A stretch of DNA of 64,000 bases, from NCBI RefSeq assembly GCF_034190915.1, contig NW_026947503.1:23332532-23396531 (forward strand), given 5' to 3'. This stretch comes from Cavia porcellus (lineage: Eukaryota; Chordata; Mammalia; Rodentia; Caviidae). Numbering within the stretch: the stretch's first letter is position 1; the number at the start of each line of letters is the position of its first letter. A program made the translations under genes and the position numbers. The notes beneath the pieces were generated by a model. The model was not told the DNA's origin and did not search any database. It saw only the letters and a program-made list of their open reading frames with translations. This document shows, piece by piece, positions 46,978 to 58,042 of this stretch.

Positions 46978-46992
46978 GATCTTGAGGCTTTC

Positions 46993-47420
46993 ATAGGCAA
47001 ATGGAGACAACTTGTGTCTATCATCATAAATGAAATATATAAAAATCATATTTATAAATATCACATAGTTTCTCTAATGTAAAAAGAACTTAGGAGTAAT
47101 AAAACCTAAAATGTGTAAATGCTATTGTAAAAATGAAAGAAAAAGAAAGTGCTCTAAAGCATATCACTGCATGTATGTTTAAGTGTGTTAGGTGATGATA
47201 TTACTAATTTTTGTTGGATCATTGAATAGAACTGTTTGTAGTCTCACTGTTGGAATGTCCACTTTTTATGCATTAATTTTGTAACTTGAACAACTATCTC
47301 TAAGATGACAGTATGTAATTTATCAACTAGTGATTTCTTGTGTTTATTTATTTTTTTGTAATTCTGTATTTTTGCTACCCTTTTTTCTGTTTGTTTTTTC
47401 TCTTTAAACAAAATTTTTAA
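46993..47420 (+). mobile_element. L1-D ORF2 end and 3' UTR
   Basis: Resumes L1-D right after the L1-A target duplication (ataggcaaatggagacaact). ORF2 end codons run to about 47080, and a shortened 3' UTR ends with an A-rich terminus (caaaatttttaaaaatcaat, near 47408). Confidence 0.88.
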
Positions 47421-47595
47421 AAATCAATAAATCAATGATCTGGTTCTTCAAAAGGATAAATAAAATAGGTAAGTCTTTAGTCAATCTCACTAATAGAAAG
47501 AGAGACAAGACTCACATAACTACAATTAGAAGTTCAAAAGATGAAATCCCAACAGACAATGTTGAAATCCAGAAGATAGTAACAACTTCAAAAAG

Positions 47596-47752
47596 TTATA
47601 TTCCAGCCCATCATGGTGGTACATCCCAGCACTTAGGAGGCTGAGGCAACATGATCTACTGTGGGTTTGAAGCCATTCTGGGCTACATAGTGAGTTCAAG
47701 GAAAGTCTAAAATACATAGGGAGACCTTCCATCAAACAAAAATTACATTCCA
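47596..47752 (+). mobile_element. B1-like SINE inside L1-F
   Basis: Body 47606-47742 (137 bp): catcatggtggtacatccca, cacttaggaggctgaggcaa, gaagccattctgggctacat. It is a monomeric 7SL-derived SINE without a diagnostic long A tail. Flanks ttatattcca (47596-47605) and ttacattcca (47743-47752) form a 10-bp duplication with one mismatch. Confidence 0.9.
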
Positions 47753-48224
47753 AAAATTAGTAAATTTTGAAGGAACAGATTCCTAGACACATACAAACTA
47801 CCAAAACTAACCCAAGAAGACACAAATATGCTTAACAACCAAATAAAAAGCAATGAAATTGACTCAGTGATAAACTACCAAAAAATAAAAGCTCAGCACC
47901 TGATAGATTCACTGCTGAATTCTACAAACCCTTTGGAATGTACCATTATCAATACTCCTCAGACCCTTGAAAGAAACTGAAAGGGATGGAGTATTTCCAA
48001 AATCATTTCTAGAAACCAGTATCAACCTGATCTCAAAACCAGATAACTACCCAAGTGAAAAAGAGAACTATAAGCCAATCTCACTAATGGATGTATATCC
48101 AAAGATCTTCAAGATATTACAAATTGAAAGAAGCACATTTATTACAAAAATATCATATATCATGATCAAGTAGGTTTCATCCCAGAGATGCAACTTATGC
48201 TGAACAAGGATGGTTCAACATAAG

Positions 48225-48226
<2 letters not shown>

Positions 48227-48264
<38 letters not shown>
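48227..48264. repeat. (TA)n microsatellite in L1-F
   Basis: Nineteen or so TA units interrupt the reverse transcriptase region. The L1-A counterpart has no such array. Confidence 0.95.
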
Positions 48265-48268
<4 letters not shown>

Positions 48269-50004
48269 AAACATATCACATAAACATGAGCAAAGTGAAA
48301 AACCACATGATCATATCGATAGACACAGAAAAAGCTTTTGACAAACCCAACACCTTTTCATGATTAAAAAATCCTGAAAAAATAAGTATAGAAGGACTAT
48401 ACCTCAATACAATTAAGGCTATTTATGAGAAATCAATAGCTAGCCTCATACTAAATGGAGAAAAACAAAAAGTATTTCCCCTAAAACCAAGAACAAGACA
48501 AGGATGCCTACTGTCATACTTTCTATTCATTACAGTACTTGAGACATTATCCAGAGCTATTATCCAAGAGAAATAAAAGGGATACATACAGGAAAGGAAG
48601 AACTCAAATTATCATTGTTTTTAGATGACATGTTGCTCTACACAGAGAACCCAAAGAATTCCACCAAAAAAAGTTTAGGATTAATAATTACCTTTAGAGA
48701 AGTAGCAGGATACAAGATCAACAGACAAAAATCATTAGCATTTGTGTATACCAACAGGAAACAGGGGGTGAATGATATTACGAAAACAATATCATTCATA
48801 GTAACTTCAAGAAAAAATAAGATATACAAGAATTAATATGGTCATGGAAGTGAAAGAGACCTCTACAAAGAGGTCTCTGAAACAGATTAAAGAGAACATC
48901 AATGAATGGAAAGATGTCCCCTAATTCTAGATAAGCTGAACCAGTATTGTCAAAATGGCCATGCTTCCAATCTGTTACACAGATTAACTGGAGTCCCAAC
49001 CAAAATGGCAGCAGTATACTTTAAAAATTTTGAGAAAATAATCCTAAAACTCTGGCCACTAGAGAGATGCAAATTAAAACAACCCTAAGATTCCATCTTA
49101 TTCTTCAAAGAATGCCAATCATAGGGAAATTAAATAATAGCAAATGCTGGCATGACTGTAGTGAAAAAAGGAATCTTACTGCACTGTTAATGGGAATATA
49201 AACTAGTACTACCATTAAGGAGTACTAGTACTACCAGTATGGAGATTTATCAAAGAACTGAAACTAGAAATTCCACACAACCTAGTTCTTCCCCTGCTGG
49301 CATCTTTCCCAAAGATTTTAAGATATCATACTACAGTAATACTTGAATGCCAATGTTTTTAGACACAAAATTCATAATAGCTATATCCTGAAAGTAACCT
49401 GTATATCCATCAACAGATGACTGCATAAACAAAATATGGCATCTATATATAATGAAATACTACTCAGCTATAAAGAATGGCAAATTTGAGACATCTGTAG
49501 GAAAATAAATGTACCTGGATAGCATAATATTGAATGAAATAAATAAGACACACAAGCTTAAGTACTATATGTTTCTCATCTGAGTGAGGCATAATACAAA
49601 AAATGATACAAGATTGAAATAAAGGGACAAGGGGCAAATCTCCAACAATAAGAAAGCAGTCCAAAGGAACAAGCACAGGGGTGAGGAGGAAGGGAAAGAG
49701 AAATAAGAAAAATAGCACCATGCATGTACACAAACTTAATTACCCCAATTAATATAAACACTATGTGCTATAACATGAACTAAGATAAATAATATCAACA
49801 AGTATGTAAAAGGAGATAAGGAAACACTGGAAAAGAATGAATGGCAGGGAAAGAGAAGGAAAAAGAAACAAGCTGTAATATGTATGCGTAACCACTCCTA
49901 AGATGATTGTGGATTGCATGAATTGCAAATATGTACTAATAAAATTGGAAAAATACTTATCCCCCAATTTCCTACACAATTACTTATTAGCATTAAAGTA
50001 TGTG

Positions 50005-50700
50005 TTTTTATTTTTTATTTTTTATTTTAAAAATAGTAAAATCCAACAAAACAAGACAGAACAAAGCCAATCAGAACAATGCAGCAAACTCGGTACAGAA
50101 CTTCAAAGCAGGAAACCAGGAAAACACTAACAGCTACCATAGCATGTCCTGTTATCTTCACAATATTTGTCCATTCCATCAGGTATAGCAAAATCAAACC
50201 AAAAACAAAACACTATATAACCAATCAAAACAGAAGATTGAATAAGGCCAAACAATCAATCAGAACAAAGTAAAACAGTGAAAACAATATTGGACTTCAA
50301 AGGCAAGGTAGAAAGGAATCCCTCATGCTTGCTATATTGCATACTATAAAATCCTCCCAAAAGATGCTCAAACCGCTGGCCCCCAATCTGCATAGTCAAC
50401 CAAACAATACAAGCATTTAGTTGCTTTATGTACCTTAGTTGCTATCAACTCAGGCTGACCTCGGAACCATCTGGTTGGTTGCAGGATGGGGAGAGGGATA
50501 GGGGTATGGACAGTGTTTGATTCTCAGCTCATGTCCCAGTGAGTTCATGGGAGGCACTATTTGACTTTTCACTCCCTGGAACTTGCAAGGCTTGCACAGT
50601 TTACCAGGAAGGCTGGCTAGGTGATTTCTTGGTTGGTCCCCTAAGTCTTTGCATGACAGATTCTTAGGAGATGCTGACTTTTCTCTAGGTGTATGTTTTT
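50005..50700 (-). mobile_element. L1-type 3' end, second copy (lacks the solo LTR)
   Basis: Reverse complement of the repeat at 2640-2995 and 3773-4165, and continuous where that copy carries the LTR: aatac at 50406-50410 is the single, unduplicated target. The A-rich terminus is at the low-coordinate end (about 50005-50035). It has a single copy of the 112-bp unit. The L1 assignment is by layout only. Confidence 0.68.
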
Positions 50701-51118
50701 ATTTCATTTCAACTGCATTCCTTGGTCTTTCTGTCTCTTGATTTTAGGACTCAAATGTTCAAATTATGTGTGAAATTTATTATTATTTTTAATATATCAC
50801 GTAACATTTTGCTAATTATGGTTGTCCTTATTCAATAACAGTAACAGATTTAAAGAAGCCCACTAGATATGATATGTAAATAATTGTTAAATGTTGCCAA
50901 AAGATATTGTCCTCAGTTTGGTACTATGAAGCATTTGATACAATCAGCTGGAAAGCTAATAATACATCAATTTAGAGAAGATATTCCTTAATATGTATCT
51001 TAATTTCAGAATAATTCTTTTAAATACAGTTTATATTTCATTTAAGGAGAAGTAGACTAAATCTCTTTGAAAAATATAATCAGAAAGGATCCATCAGCAA
51101 CATTCAAAATTCATAACT
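50701..51118. other. Anonymous AT-rich DNA
   Basis: Nothing recognised. Confidence 0.5.
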
Positions 51119-51212
51119 CTAGCTGGAGATTTAGCTCAGTGGTGGGAGCATCTGCCTGGCAAGTGCAAGGTTGTGAGTTTGATCCCCAGTACCAAAAGAA
51201 AAAAGAAAAACA
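51119..51212 (+). mobile_element. ID SINE
   Basis: ctagctggagatttagctca, tctgcctggcaagtgcaagg, gatccccagtacc, then an A-rich tail with G interruptions. Moderately diverged. No clean duplication seen. Confidence 0.9.
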
Positions 51213-51369
51213 AGTAACAGTACACGCAAAACCAAATTTGTAGTTCTAGAAAGAGTACAATGGTATTATTAAAGCCATTCTTGCAAATCACTGGCAAATA
51301 GTGTGGAAAACAGGTACATATTAGTATTATTTTTCCCTTTGGAATAGTTTCTAGACATTACAAGTTCAG

Positions 51370-51371
<2 letters not shown>

Positions 51372-51408
<37 letters not shown>
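51372..51408. repeat. (TA)n microsatellite
   Basis: About 18 TA units in otherwise anonymous DNA. Confidence 0.95.
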
Positions 51409-51417
<9 letters not shown>

Positions 51418-52363
51418 TCTTCATGCAAGCCAAAATGATTATTTTATAACATGACTTCTACTGTCTGATATATAAATATAATTAACATAATACACATGAA
51501 AAATTGAGGGAGTCATAAATAATATATATGCTTGGCTCCATGGTGTTCTGGGACTTCAGTAGCAGACTCAAAAAAAAAAAAATTAAAGAAACCAGATCTG
51601 AAAGACCAAGAGAATTTTAGTCATAATCTCCCATGTAAACCATCAATAGTACAAACAGTGTGATTCCTGGAGAATATATTGTATTTTAAGTCAGATCCTC
51701 ACAGCTGAAGACAGGTGAAATTAGGAGAAATATATTCATTCATAGAGGAAATTACTGGCAAAGCCAATTATCAGAGGCAACCCTGTCAGGTAGGGTTTTA
51801 GAACAGGATCTAATTCCAAAAAGAGGGTTAGCAAGAGCCTCAGGCTGAGCAAAATGTAAAGTTGAGGGAAAGGCTGGAGTTCCTTGGTTCTGCAAAGTTG
51901 TTCAAGTTCACTACTAATTGTACCTCTGGCAGACTGAGTTATCCTAGACCATTTACTTTGAAGATGGTCCCTTTGAAGATGGTCCCCTCACATTCCCTCC
52001 CTGCCCCCAGAACCTTTTTTTCCAGCTTTTTCCACCATGATTTATTTCTAAAATATATTTTTAATCCATAAACTTCACTGTATTTCTTGTTCCCTCATTG
52101 ATCCTGATTAACATAGTTGACATGGACCAAGGCTAGCAATACTAATTCATGTAGTTAAGATTGTCAGTATTCTGGTATAGACATTCAGTATAAAATTAGA
52201 CAAGAATCAGGGAAGAAATGCCAAGTGAATGAAGAATATATCCTTCCAAACTATTTACCAACAATGTTCTTCATTTGCTTTTTCATTCTGTGGCTTTATC
52301 CATTCTCTGCTATTTCAACTCAATGAGAGATTCTAGCAACTCAACATTAGAAATTCCTGTTTT
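51409..52363. other. Anonymous DNA
   Basis: No gene or clear repeat. A small local duplication (gaagatggtcccctttgaagatggtcccc type) is visible at 51960-51987. Confidence 0.5.
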
Positions 52364-52482
52364 AGCCATGAAGAGTGGTGCACACCTGTAATCCAAGTAC
52401 CCAGCAAGCTGAGAAAAAGGAATCACAGCTCAAATCCAACCTCAGCAACGTAACAAGATCTCAACCAGAAAAAAAATTGTTT
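52364..52482 (+). mobile_element. 7SL-derived (B1/Alu-like) SINE, old
   Basis: gaagagtggtgcacacctgt followed by aatccaagtacccagcaagc and a catalogue-like cctcagcaacgtaacaagat segment, then an A run. The second half resembles the Alu-like SINEs of squirrel-type and related rodents more than mouse B1. The frame at 52375 only reads through the SINE. Confidence 0.75.
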
Positions 52483-52589
52483 TCTTCCGTACTTCACCCC
52501 AATTTATTCAATGGGGAATTCTATATGAGTTCCTTAAGAAAGAGAAAAATCTATCTTCTGAAACTTTAGGAGGCACCAGGTTAACATGA

Positions 52590-53147
52590 TTAAACACTGT
52601 TCTAAAAATTGATTTTATATATAAAGAACTCAAAAAATTAGACTCAAAATTTAAAGACATAGTACAAAAATAGGCAAATAAAATGAATAAATACTTCACA
52701 GATAAAGTGCAAATAGCAAATAAGTATACAAAAATGCTTGACCCTGCTGATCATTCAAGAAATGAAAATTAAAACAACATTCAGGTTCCATCTGACACCA
52801 GAAATAATGGCTATCACCAAGAAATCATTAAGTAACAAATGTGGCAAAGTTGTGGGGGGAAAGGAAACTTTCTCCATTGTTCGAGAGGTCAAATTAGTAT
52901 AAATACTATAGAAAATAGAATAGCCATTCCTCAAAAAACTAAAACTACAAGTTCCACTTGACCCCTTCTAAGTGTCCCAAAAATGTTAGTCATCATACTA
53001 TAGAGATACATGCATACCTATGTTCATAGTAGCACAATTTATAATAGCAAAATCTTGGAAACAGTCCATATGCCCATCAACAGATAAATGGATAGAGAAA
53101 ATGTGGTATCCTCAGTTGCAAGTGAAATATTACAAAGAATCAGCACC
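52590..53147 (+). pseudogene. L1-H1: ORF2 C-terminal fragment, first part
   Basis: 5'-truncated plus-strand L1 starting near the YKELKK-type region and reaching the KMWY-type end (gagaaaatgtggtatcctca, near 53096). Here a second L1 (H2) is inserted. H1 appears to resume at about 57515. Stops are frequent. Confidence 0.78.
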
Positions 53148-53756
53148 TGAATTCTCATCCCATTAAAAAGTTTTTGCACAGCAAAAGAAATCATCACCAT
53201 CAATTCATATTTTGTCAGATGTTCCTCAAGGAATCATGTCTAAAACATATAAAGAACTCCAAAATATCAGAATTCACAAATTTAAAGACTCAGTCCAAAA
53301 ATGGGCACCTGAAATGAATACACATCTCAGATGAAGAAGTACAAACGGCAAATAAATACATGCAAAAAAGTTTAGCATCACTGGTCATTTGAAAGATGCA
53401 AATTAAAACAACACTGAGATTCTCTCTCATCCCAGAAAGAATGATAATTATCAAGAAAACAACCAATAACATATGCTGACAGAACTATGGAAGAAAAGTA
53501 ACCACTCTCCACTGATGGTGGGAATTTAGACTGGTGCCATCATTGTAGAAATCAGTGTGAAAATTTCTCAAAAACGTAAAACCAAAGGTTCCATTTAATC
53601 TAGATATTTCCCTTCTTGGTATCTTCCTAAGAGTTTAAAACATCATACCACAGTGATTCATACGCACCTATGTTTATAGCAGCACAATTTGTAATAGCTA
53701 AAACTTGAAAACAGCCCAAATGCCTAACAAATAATGAATAGATTTTAAAAAGATAT
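53148..53756 (+). pseudogene. L1-H2: ORF2 C-terminal fragment, first part
   Basis: Repeats the same ORF2 C-terminal region as H1 (starting near cctgaattctcatcccatta), so it is a separate insertion in the same orientation. It breaks at 53756, where HAL1-like element iv is inserted, and resumes at 57081. Confidence 0.8.
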
Positions 53757-54640
53757 TTTTTTTAAATTTTATTTAAAGAAAGACTAAACAGGGGCTGGGG
53801 ATTTAGCTCAGTGGCATAAGCACCTGCCTTGCAAGCAGGCGCTCGTGAGTTCAATCCCTGATAAAAAAGAAAAAGACAAAAAAAGAAAGACTAAATAAAG
53901 CAAAAAATACGTAGAAATAATACATACATTCAGAGGAAAAATACACAGTAAGAAATCACTAGTTGATGTTTACATATTGTTGTTTTACAAATAGTTGCTC
54001 AAGATACAAAAATGGGACATGTAAAGTGGGAATTTAAACAGCGAGACCGCAAACAGTTCTGTTCAATTGTCCAACAAAAGCTTAGTAACATGGTTGTCAC
54101 TCCTATATACTTAAACATACATGCAGTTATCCATAGCTTCATTTATGTTTAGATTAAACAAACTAATGCAGGTTAAAATCACTCTGAACAAAGAATAATA
54201 GTATTTCTGGATTTCACATCATGACACTCTGTGATCAGCACTGAGTACTGTAGTGTCTTTTTTAAATTTAATTTAAAGAAAGGCTAAACAAAACAGTTAA
54301 CAGGTAGAAATAATACAAAATTTCATAGAAAAAATAAACAGTAAGAAATCACTAGTTGATGATTACAGATCGTCTTCTAACAAATAGTTATTCAAGATAC
54401 TAATGTGGAGCATATAAAGTGGGGACACAAACAGTGAGATTGCAACCAGTTCTGTTCAACTATCCAACAAAAACTTAAAAATATGGTTATCAATCCTGTA
54501 CACTTAAACTTACATGCAGTTATCCATACCTTTAATTATGTTGAGATTGAATAAACCTGAGCAGGCTAATATCATTCTAAACAAGAATAATACGATTTCT
54601 GGGTTTCAAATTATGACATTCCAGGATCAGCACTGGGTAT
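53757..54640 (-). repeat. Duplicated 3' tail of HAL1-like element iv
   Basis: The block taaacagtaagaaatcacta occurs at about 53943 and 54334. Each copy ends in an A-rich terminus and starts at a cagcactg(a/g)gta..gtgtct segment. Same design as element iii (28280-29075); element i has one tail. Confidence 0.82.
53775..53897 (+). mobile_element. ID SINE inside HAL1-like element iv, young
   Basis: Body 53791-53881, very close to the consensus implied by the other copies (ggggctggggatttagctca, cctgccttgcaagcaggcgc). Duplication aaagaaagactaaaca (53775-53790) and aaagaaagactaaata (53882-53897), 15 of 16 matching. The attt/aaag target suits L1 endonuclease. Confidence 0.96.
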
Positions 54641-55173
54641 GTTAGTGTCTCTTTTTCTTCAAAATACCTGTTCATTTCATCATGTGTCATAAGATCAGTT
54701 CTCATAAACTGTTTATAGATTCTACACATGCATGAGTCTTAACATGTAATTCTATCCTTTCTATATTAGAAGGAGAAACAAAATAAAACAAGACAAAACA
54801 AAATGTATTCCTATAAACACATGAACTGAAATAAACATATAAGACCATTGTACAAATGGTTCCTATGTCGTCTCTTGTTATCTCAAATAGAATTGGGTAT
54901 ATCATCAGAAATAGTATATTTGAATGTATCAGTACATAACAGTATTAGTAAGAAAAAACTTTGTATATAGTATAGAACTTCAGAAACCAGCAGTTATCAA
55001 ACCAGAATGTGTATCATATAGTCTTTTCATCTTCAGTGTAGTTGCCTATATCCTCAGACTTGATACTATCAATCATATCAGTTTTGAATAAAATCTTCTC
55101 TGCCTCATTTCTGTTATGCTCTTTTTTGCCTTAAGTTGTCTTCTTATCTTCTTCATTCTGTTTTCTGCTCCAT

Positions 55174-56313
55174 TCATTGAGGCCTCTCTGCCACTGTTCC
55201 TGGAATCCTAGTACTTTGCTCTCTCCCTAGAATGCCCTGAAGCATTCTCTGTAGAGTTGTTTTGGTGATTGTGACTATCCCAAGTTCCTCTTTGTCTTGG
55301 AAGCATCTTGTTTCTCCAATAATTTCTAGAGACAGTTTAGCAGGGTATATCAATCAGGGATGGAGGTTACTTTCTTCCAGGGCTTGGAATATTTCACTCC
55401 AGGCTCTTCTTGACTTGATGGTTTGTGTCGAGAAGTCTGCCATTATTCTGAAGGGCCTTCCTTTATAGGTGATCTGTTTCTTGTCTCTAATAGTTTTTAA
55501 TATTCTGTTCTTATATTGAATTTCTAGTATCTTGATTATTATATGCCTGGGTGTAGTTCTGTTTTGGTTGTAGGTGGTTGGAGTTCTGTATGCCTCATAC
55601 ATCAGAATATCATTTCCTTTTCCTACGTTTGGAAAGTTTTCCTTAATTATTTCTATGAATAGTCTTTGTAGTTTCTTTTTTGTACCTCTGCTTCTTCATT
55701 CACATTCTTTATTCTCAAGTTATAGATCCTCTTATCATCCTCTAGACTTTGTGTTGTTACTGCTTGTTTCTTTCTGATTTTTAAAAAGTTTTCCCTTTCA
55801 TAATTCCACTTTTCAAAATTATCCTACAGTTTGGATGATATGTCCTTAGTTTCTTTCAAGCTTATTTGCTATTTTTCCATAGAGTTTTCAATTTCCTGGT
55901 AATCTCTTTGACTCTACTTCATGTATTCTACATTTTTTATATTCTTCATCAAATGGTTCTCTCCTTTGTTTTAGTTCCTCCCTTCTTCCATCTGTGTCTT
56001 CTTGAGGGATGCTTAGCATCTCTTTTATTAATCTTCTTATATTTTGCTTTTCTTGACTAAATATTTCACTTTTGAATGTTTCTATGAGGTCCAGAATATA
56101 TCTCTTTTTGTCCATTGGCACCATGTCTGCTATTGCATGTTTGCTATCCTCATTCTCCTTTGTATTTAACTGTCCTGGGTCAATGTTCTCAGGGTTGGGA
56201 CCTGGGGACTTTTTGTTGTTGCTTCCTCTTCTCATCTTTCTTCCAGGAGGCCCCAGTTTCTTTCTTTGTTGGTTACAATTCTTCTGAAGTATGCTGGCTA
56301 GATGACCCTTCAC
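55174..56313 (-). pseudogene. HAL1-like ORF1 (iv), best copy
   Basis: The N-terminal frame 56313-55888 (141 codons) has a basic, Pro/Asn-rich start (GRKMRRGSNNKKSPGPNPEN) and a heptad-like charged stretch (FKSEIFSQEKQNIRRLIKEM, then LSIPQEDTDGRREELKQRRE) suggestive of a coiled coil. The C-terminal frame 55602-55354 has YEAYRTPTTYNQNRTTPRHI, QITYKGRPFRI and SRRAWSEIFQALEESN, the ORF1p RNA-binding module. The stop TGA is near 55174-55176. One or more frameshifts lie between the frames. Likely role: RNA-packaging protein of a non-autonomous element. Confidence 0.87.
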
Positions 56314-57074
56314 ACTGCTGTGTGCTAGTGAGTTACAGACAGGGACAGTGTATGCTGGCCACTCCCCTCTGAGTCAGTCAAGCTGCTGTGGCCTGCACTG
56401 TATTACTTTGTGCCACCTCCCCTCTGGGTCAGTCAAACGTCTGAGGCTTCACTGGGTTAGTGTGGTTAGTGTGAGCCACCGCTGCAGAGACTTGATTTCA
56501 GATAACCTATTGGGTCTCAGCCAGATCAAGTGACCCAGGTCTAGCTTACTCCACCAATCCCATTCAGGAAGGGAACAATTGACTGAAGTCACTGCTGCCC
56601 CTTGTACTTGCCAGTCCTGCCCAGTCCCAGAATGTCATACACCAGGGCCTCCCTTTCTATGGAATGGCTCCACTCCTGTTGCTCACCACAGGTTGATGTA
56701 GGCACCCTGCCAACTCAGCTCTCTGTTCGGCTCACTGACCCCCAAACTCAATATAATGGTGCCTCCAGTGAGTCAAATTGGTGGGACCTCAGATGGCTTG
56801 GCAAGTCATGGTAGGACCTTGGCAAGTCACAGTGGGACCTCAGATTGTCAGCAAGTCTCCCACTGTGGCAGAAACACTGAACTTTAGCTCTTCCAATAAT
56901 AGCACCAGGGCTGTATGTTTGGTTGGTTCTTCTCGTGTTAATTTCTTCTTGGGATGAGAGAATTCATCTCCCTCTGTTTTGGGCTCCCCACTCTGTATTA
57001 TGTTGAATTCTAAGTTAACTATCTCAGGGAGCCTCTGTAGTCAGTTGTTATCTATCCACCATCTTTGTTCCTCC
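56314..57074 (-). promoter_or_regulatory. HAL1-like 5' UTR
   Basis: GC-richer segment between the element's 5' end and ORF1, matching the 5' UTR of element ii (22703-23414). The first bases contain aagatgg, like the YY1-type site at the start of human L1. A short internal repeat (cccctctgagtcagtcaa near 56363; cccctctgggtcagtcaa near 56428) is present. Promoter function is inferred. Confidence 0.7.
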
Positions 57075-57080
57075 AAGATA

Positions 57081-57514
57081 CGCTTTTTTTAATACAATGA
57101 AATACTACTCAACAATACAGAAGGGTAAACTTGAGACATTTCTAGGTAAATGGATGCACCCTGAGACCATACATTTATGGGAAATAAATGAGACACTCAT
57201 GTGTAAGTATCACATTGTTTCTCTGGTATGAGAAACAGAAAGTGTAAAGAAGAACTAGAATATATACTAGATATTATGAAATGGGAAGAAAATGCTCAGT
57301 TGGGAAGGGGAACTGAGGAGCAGAAGGGCGGAAGGGAAAGTAGGGGAAATATGGAAGCAAAGCTTTTGTAAATAAGAAGGGGAAGAGCGATTGAAGGGAG
57401 GGTAGGAAATGGGAATAAAAAGAGGAATTAAAATATATCATATACAGATATAAAGTCCCTACAATGAATGTGATCATTATGTATACTTAAAATGTAGCAA
57501 TAAACTTAAAAAAA
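57081..57514 (+). mobile_element. L1-H2 3' end
   Basis: Resumes at cgctttttttaatacaatga with the MEYYS-type ORF2 end, then a G/A-rich 3' UTR, ending in an A-rich terminus (aaacttaaaaaaataaag). Confidence 0.8.
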
Positions 57515-57890
57515 TAAAGTGAGTTATTCATATACAATAGAATACTACTGTGCCACCAAGAAGTATAAACTTGAAACATTTTTAGATAAATGTATGCACC
57601 TCAAGACCATAGTCTTAAGTGAAATAAGTCAGACACACAAGCTTAAATATTTCATTGTTTCTCTTGTGCCAGAAACCCACATATAAATAAGCAAGGAGAA
57701 AAAAATGGAAGAAAGCTATTAGGAAGTAGGAAAAACTTGTCCAAATGGGAAGGAGAACTAACAATGGGGTGAGGAGGGAAAGGAAAAGGGGATTTAAAAG
57801 AAAGACTTGATAGGACAAATAGAAATAGAGATTTTGTAAATTGGAGAAGGAAGATGTTTATAGGGAAGGGAAAAGAACAAAAAAACCTTA
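57515..57890 (+). mobile_element. L1-H1 3' end
   Basis: Second copy of the ORF2 end (acaatagaatactactgtgc) and 3' UTR, consistent with L1-H1 continuing after the H2 insertion. Flanks aagtgaaatattac (from about 53130) and aagtgagttattca (from about 57509) look like a decayed target duplication. Confidence 0.68.
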
Positions 57891-58042
57891 AGTTGTGTTA
57901 TATAAATGTTTCTTTGGAGTTCTGCCATAAAATGCAGGATATGAAATGTGTAAGTCCAGGAACACAAAACAGGATCGCCAAGACTGGCATAAACATGATC
58001 AATTTAAGATCACCATGTTTGAAAAGTAATTATAAAGTAGAC

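Larger units (their letters stand above)
39771..46992 (-). mobile_element. L1-A: full-length, youngest-looking L1 with 15-bp target duplication
   Basis: Body 39786-46977 (7192 bp), flanked by gatcttgaggctttc at 39771-39785 and 46978-46992. The duplication splits L1-D exactly, and L1-D text is continuous when the element is removed. Minus-strand order: 5' UTR with 260-bp monomers (46977-45888), ORF1 (45887-44837), 19-nt spacer, ORF2 (44817-40982), 3' UTR (40981-39786) with a poly(A) end. The plus-strand cut site tttc/at fits the loose L1 endonuclease preference. Few lesions, but enough to kill both proteins. Confidence 0.97.
47421..49995 (+). pseudogene. L1-F: older 5'-truncated L1, ORF2 and 3' UTR
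   Basis: Starts in the ORF2 linker before the reverse transcriptase (WFFKRINKIGKSLVNL, 47435). A B1 interrupts at 47606-47742. The reverse transcriptase then follows in pieces: SPSEK-like region near 48050, FIPEMQ-like sequence near 48180, a (TA)n insertion (48227-48264), DTEKAFD-like sequence near 48330, and the catalytic motif as FLDDMLLY (48618-48641), with L in place of the usual A. The C-terminal part and 3' UTR run to about 49995. It is heavily mutated and clearly older than L1-A to L1-E. Confidence 0.85.
53751..57080 (-). mobile_element. HAL1-like element iv, full length, double-tailed
   Basis: Body 53757-57074 (3318 bp with an ID SINE), flanked by aagata (53751-53756 and 57075-57080). 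L1-H2 text is continuous when it is removed. Minus-strand order: 5' end ggaggaacaaagatggtgga, 5' UTR (57074-56314), ORF1 (about 56313-55174), 3' UTR (55173-54641) with no ORF2, then two tandem copies of the tail (54640-54258 and 54257-53757), each A-terminated. This is the most complete half-L1 in the window. Confidence 0.88.
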
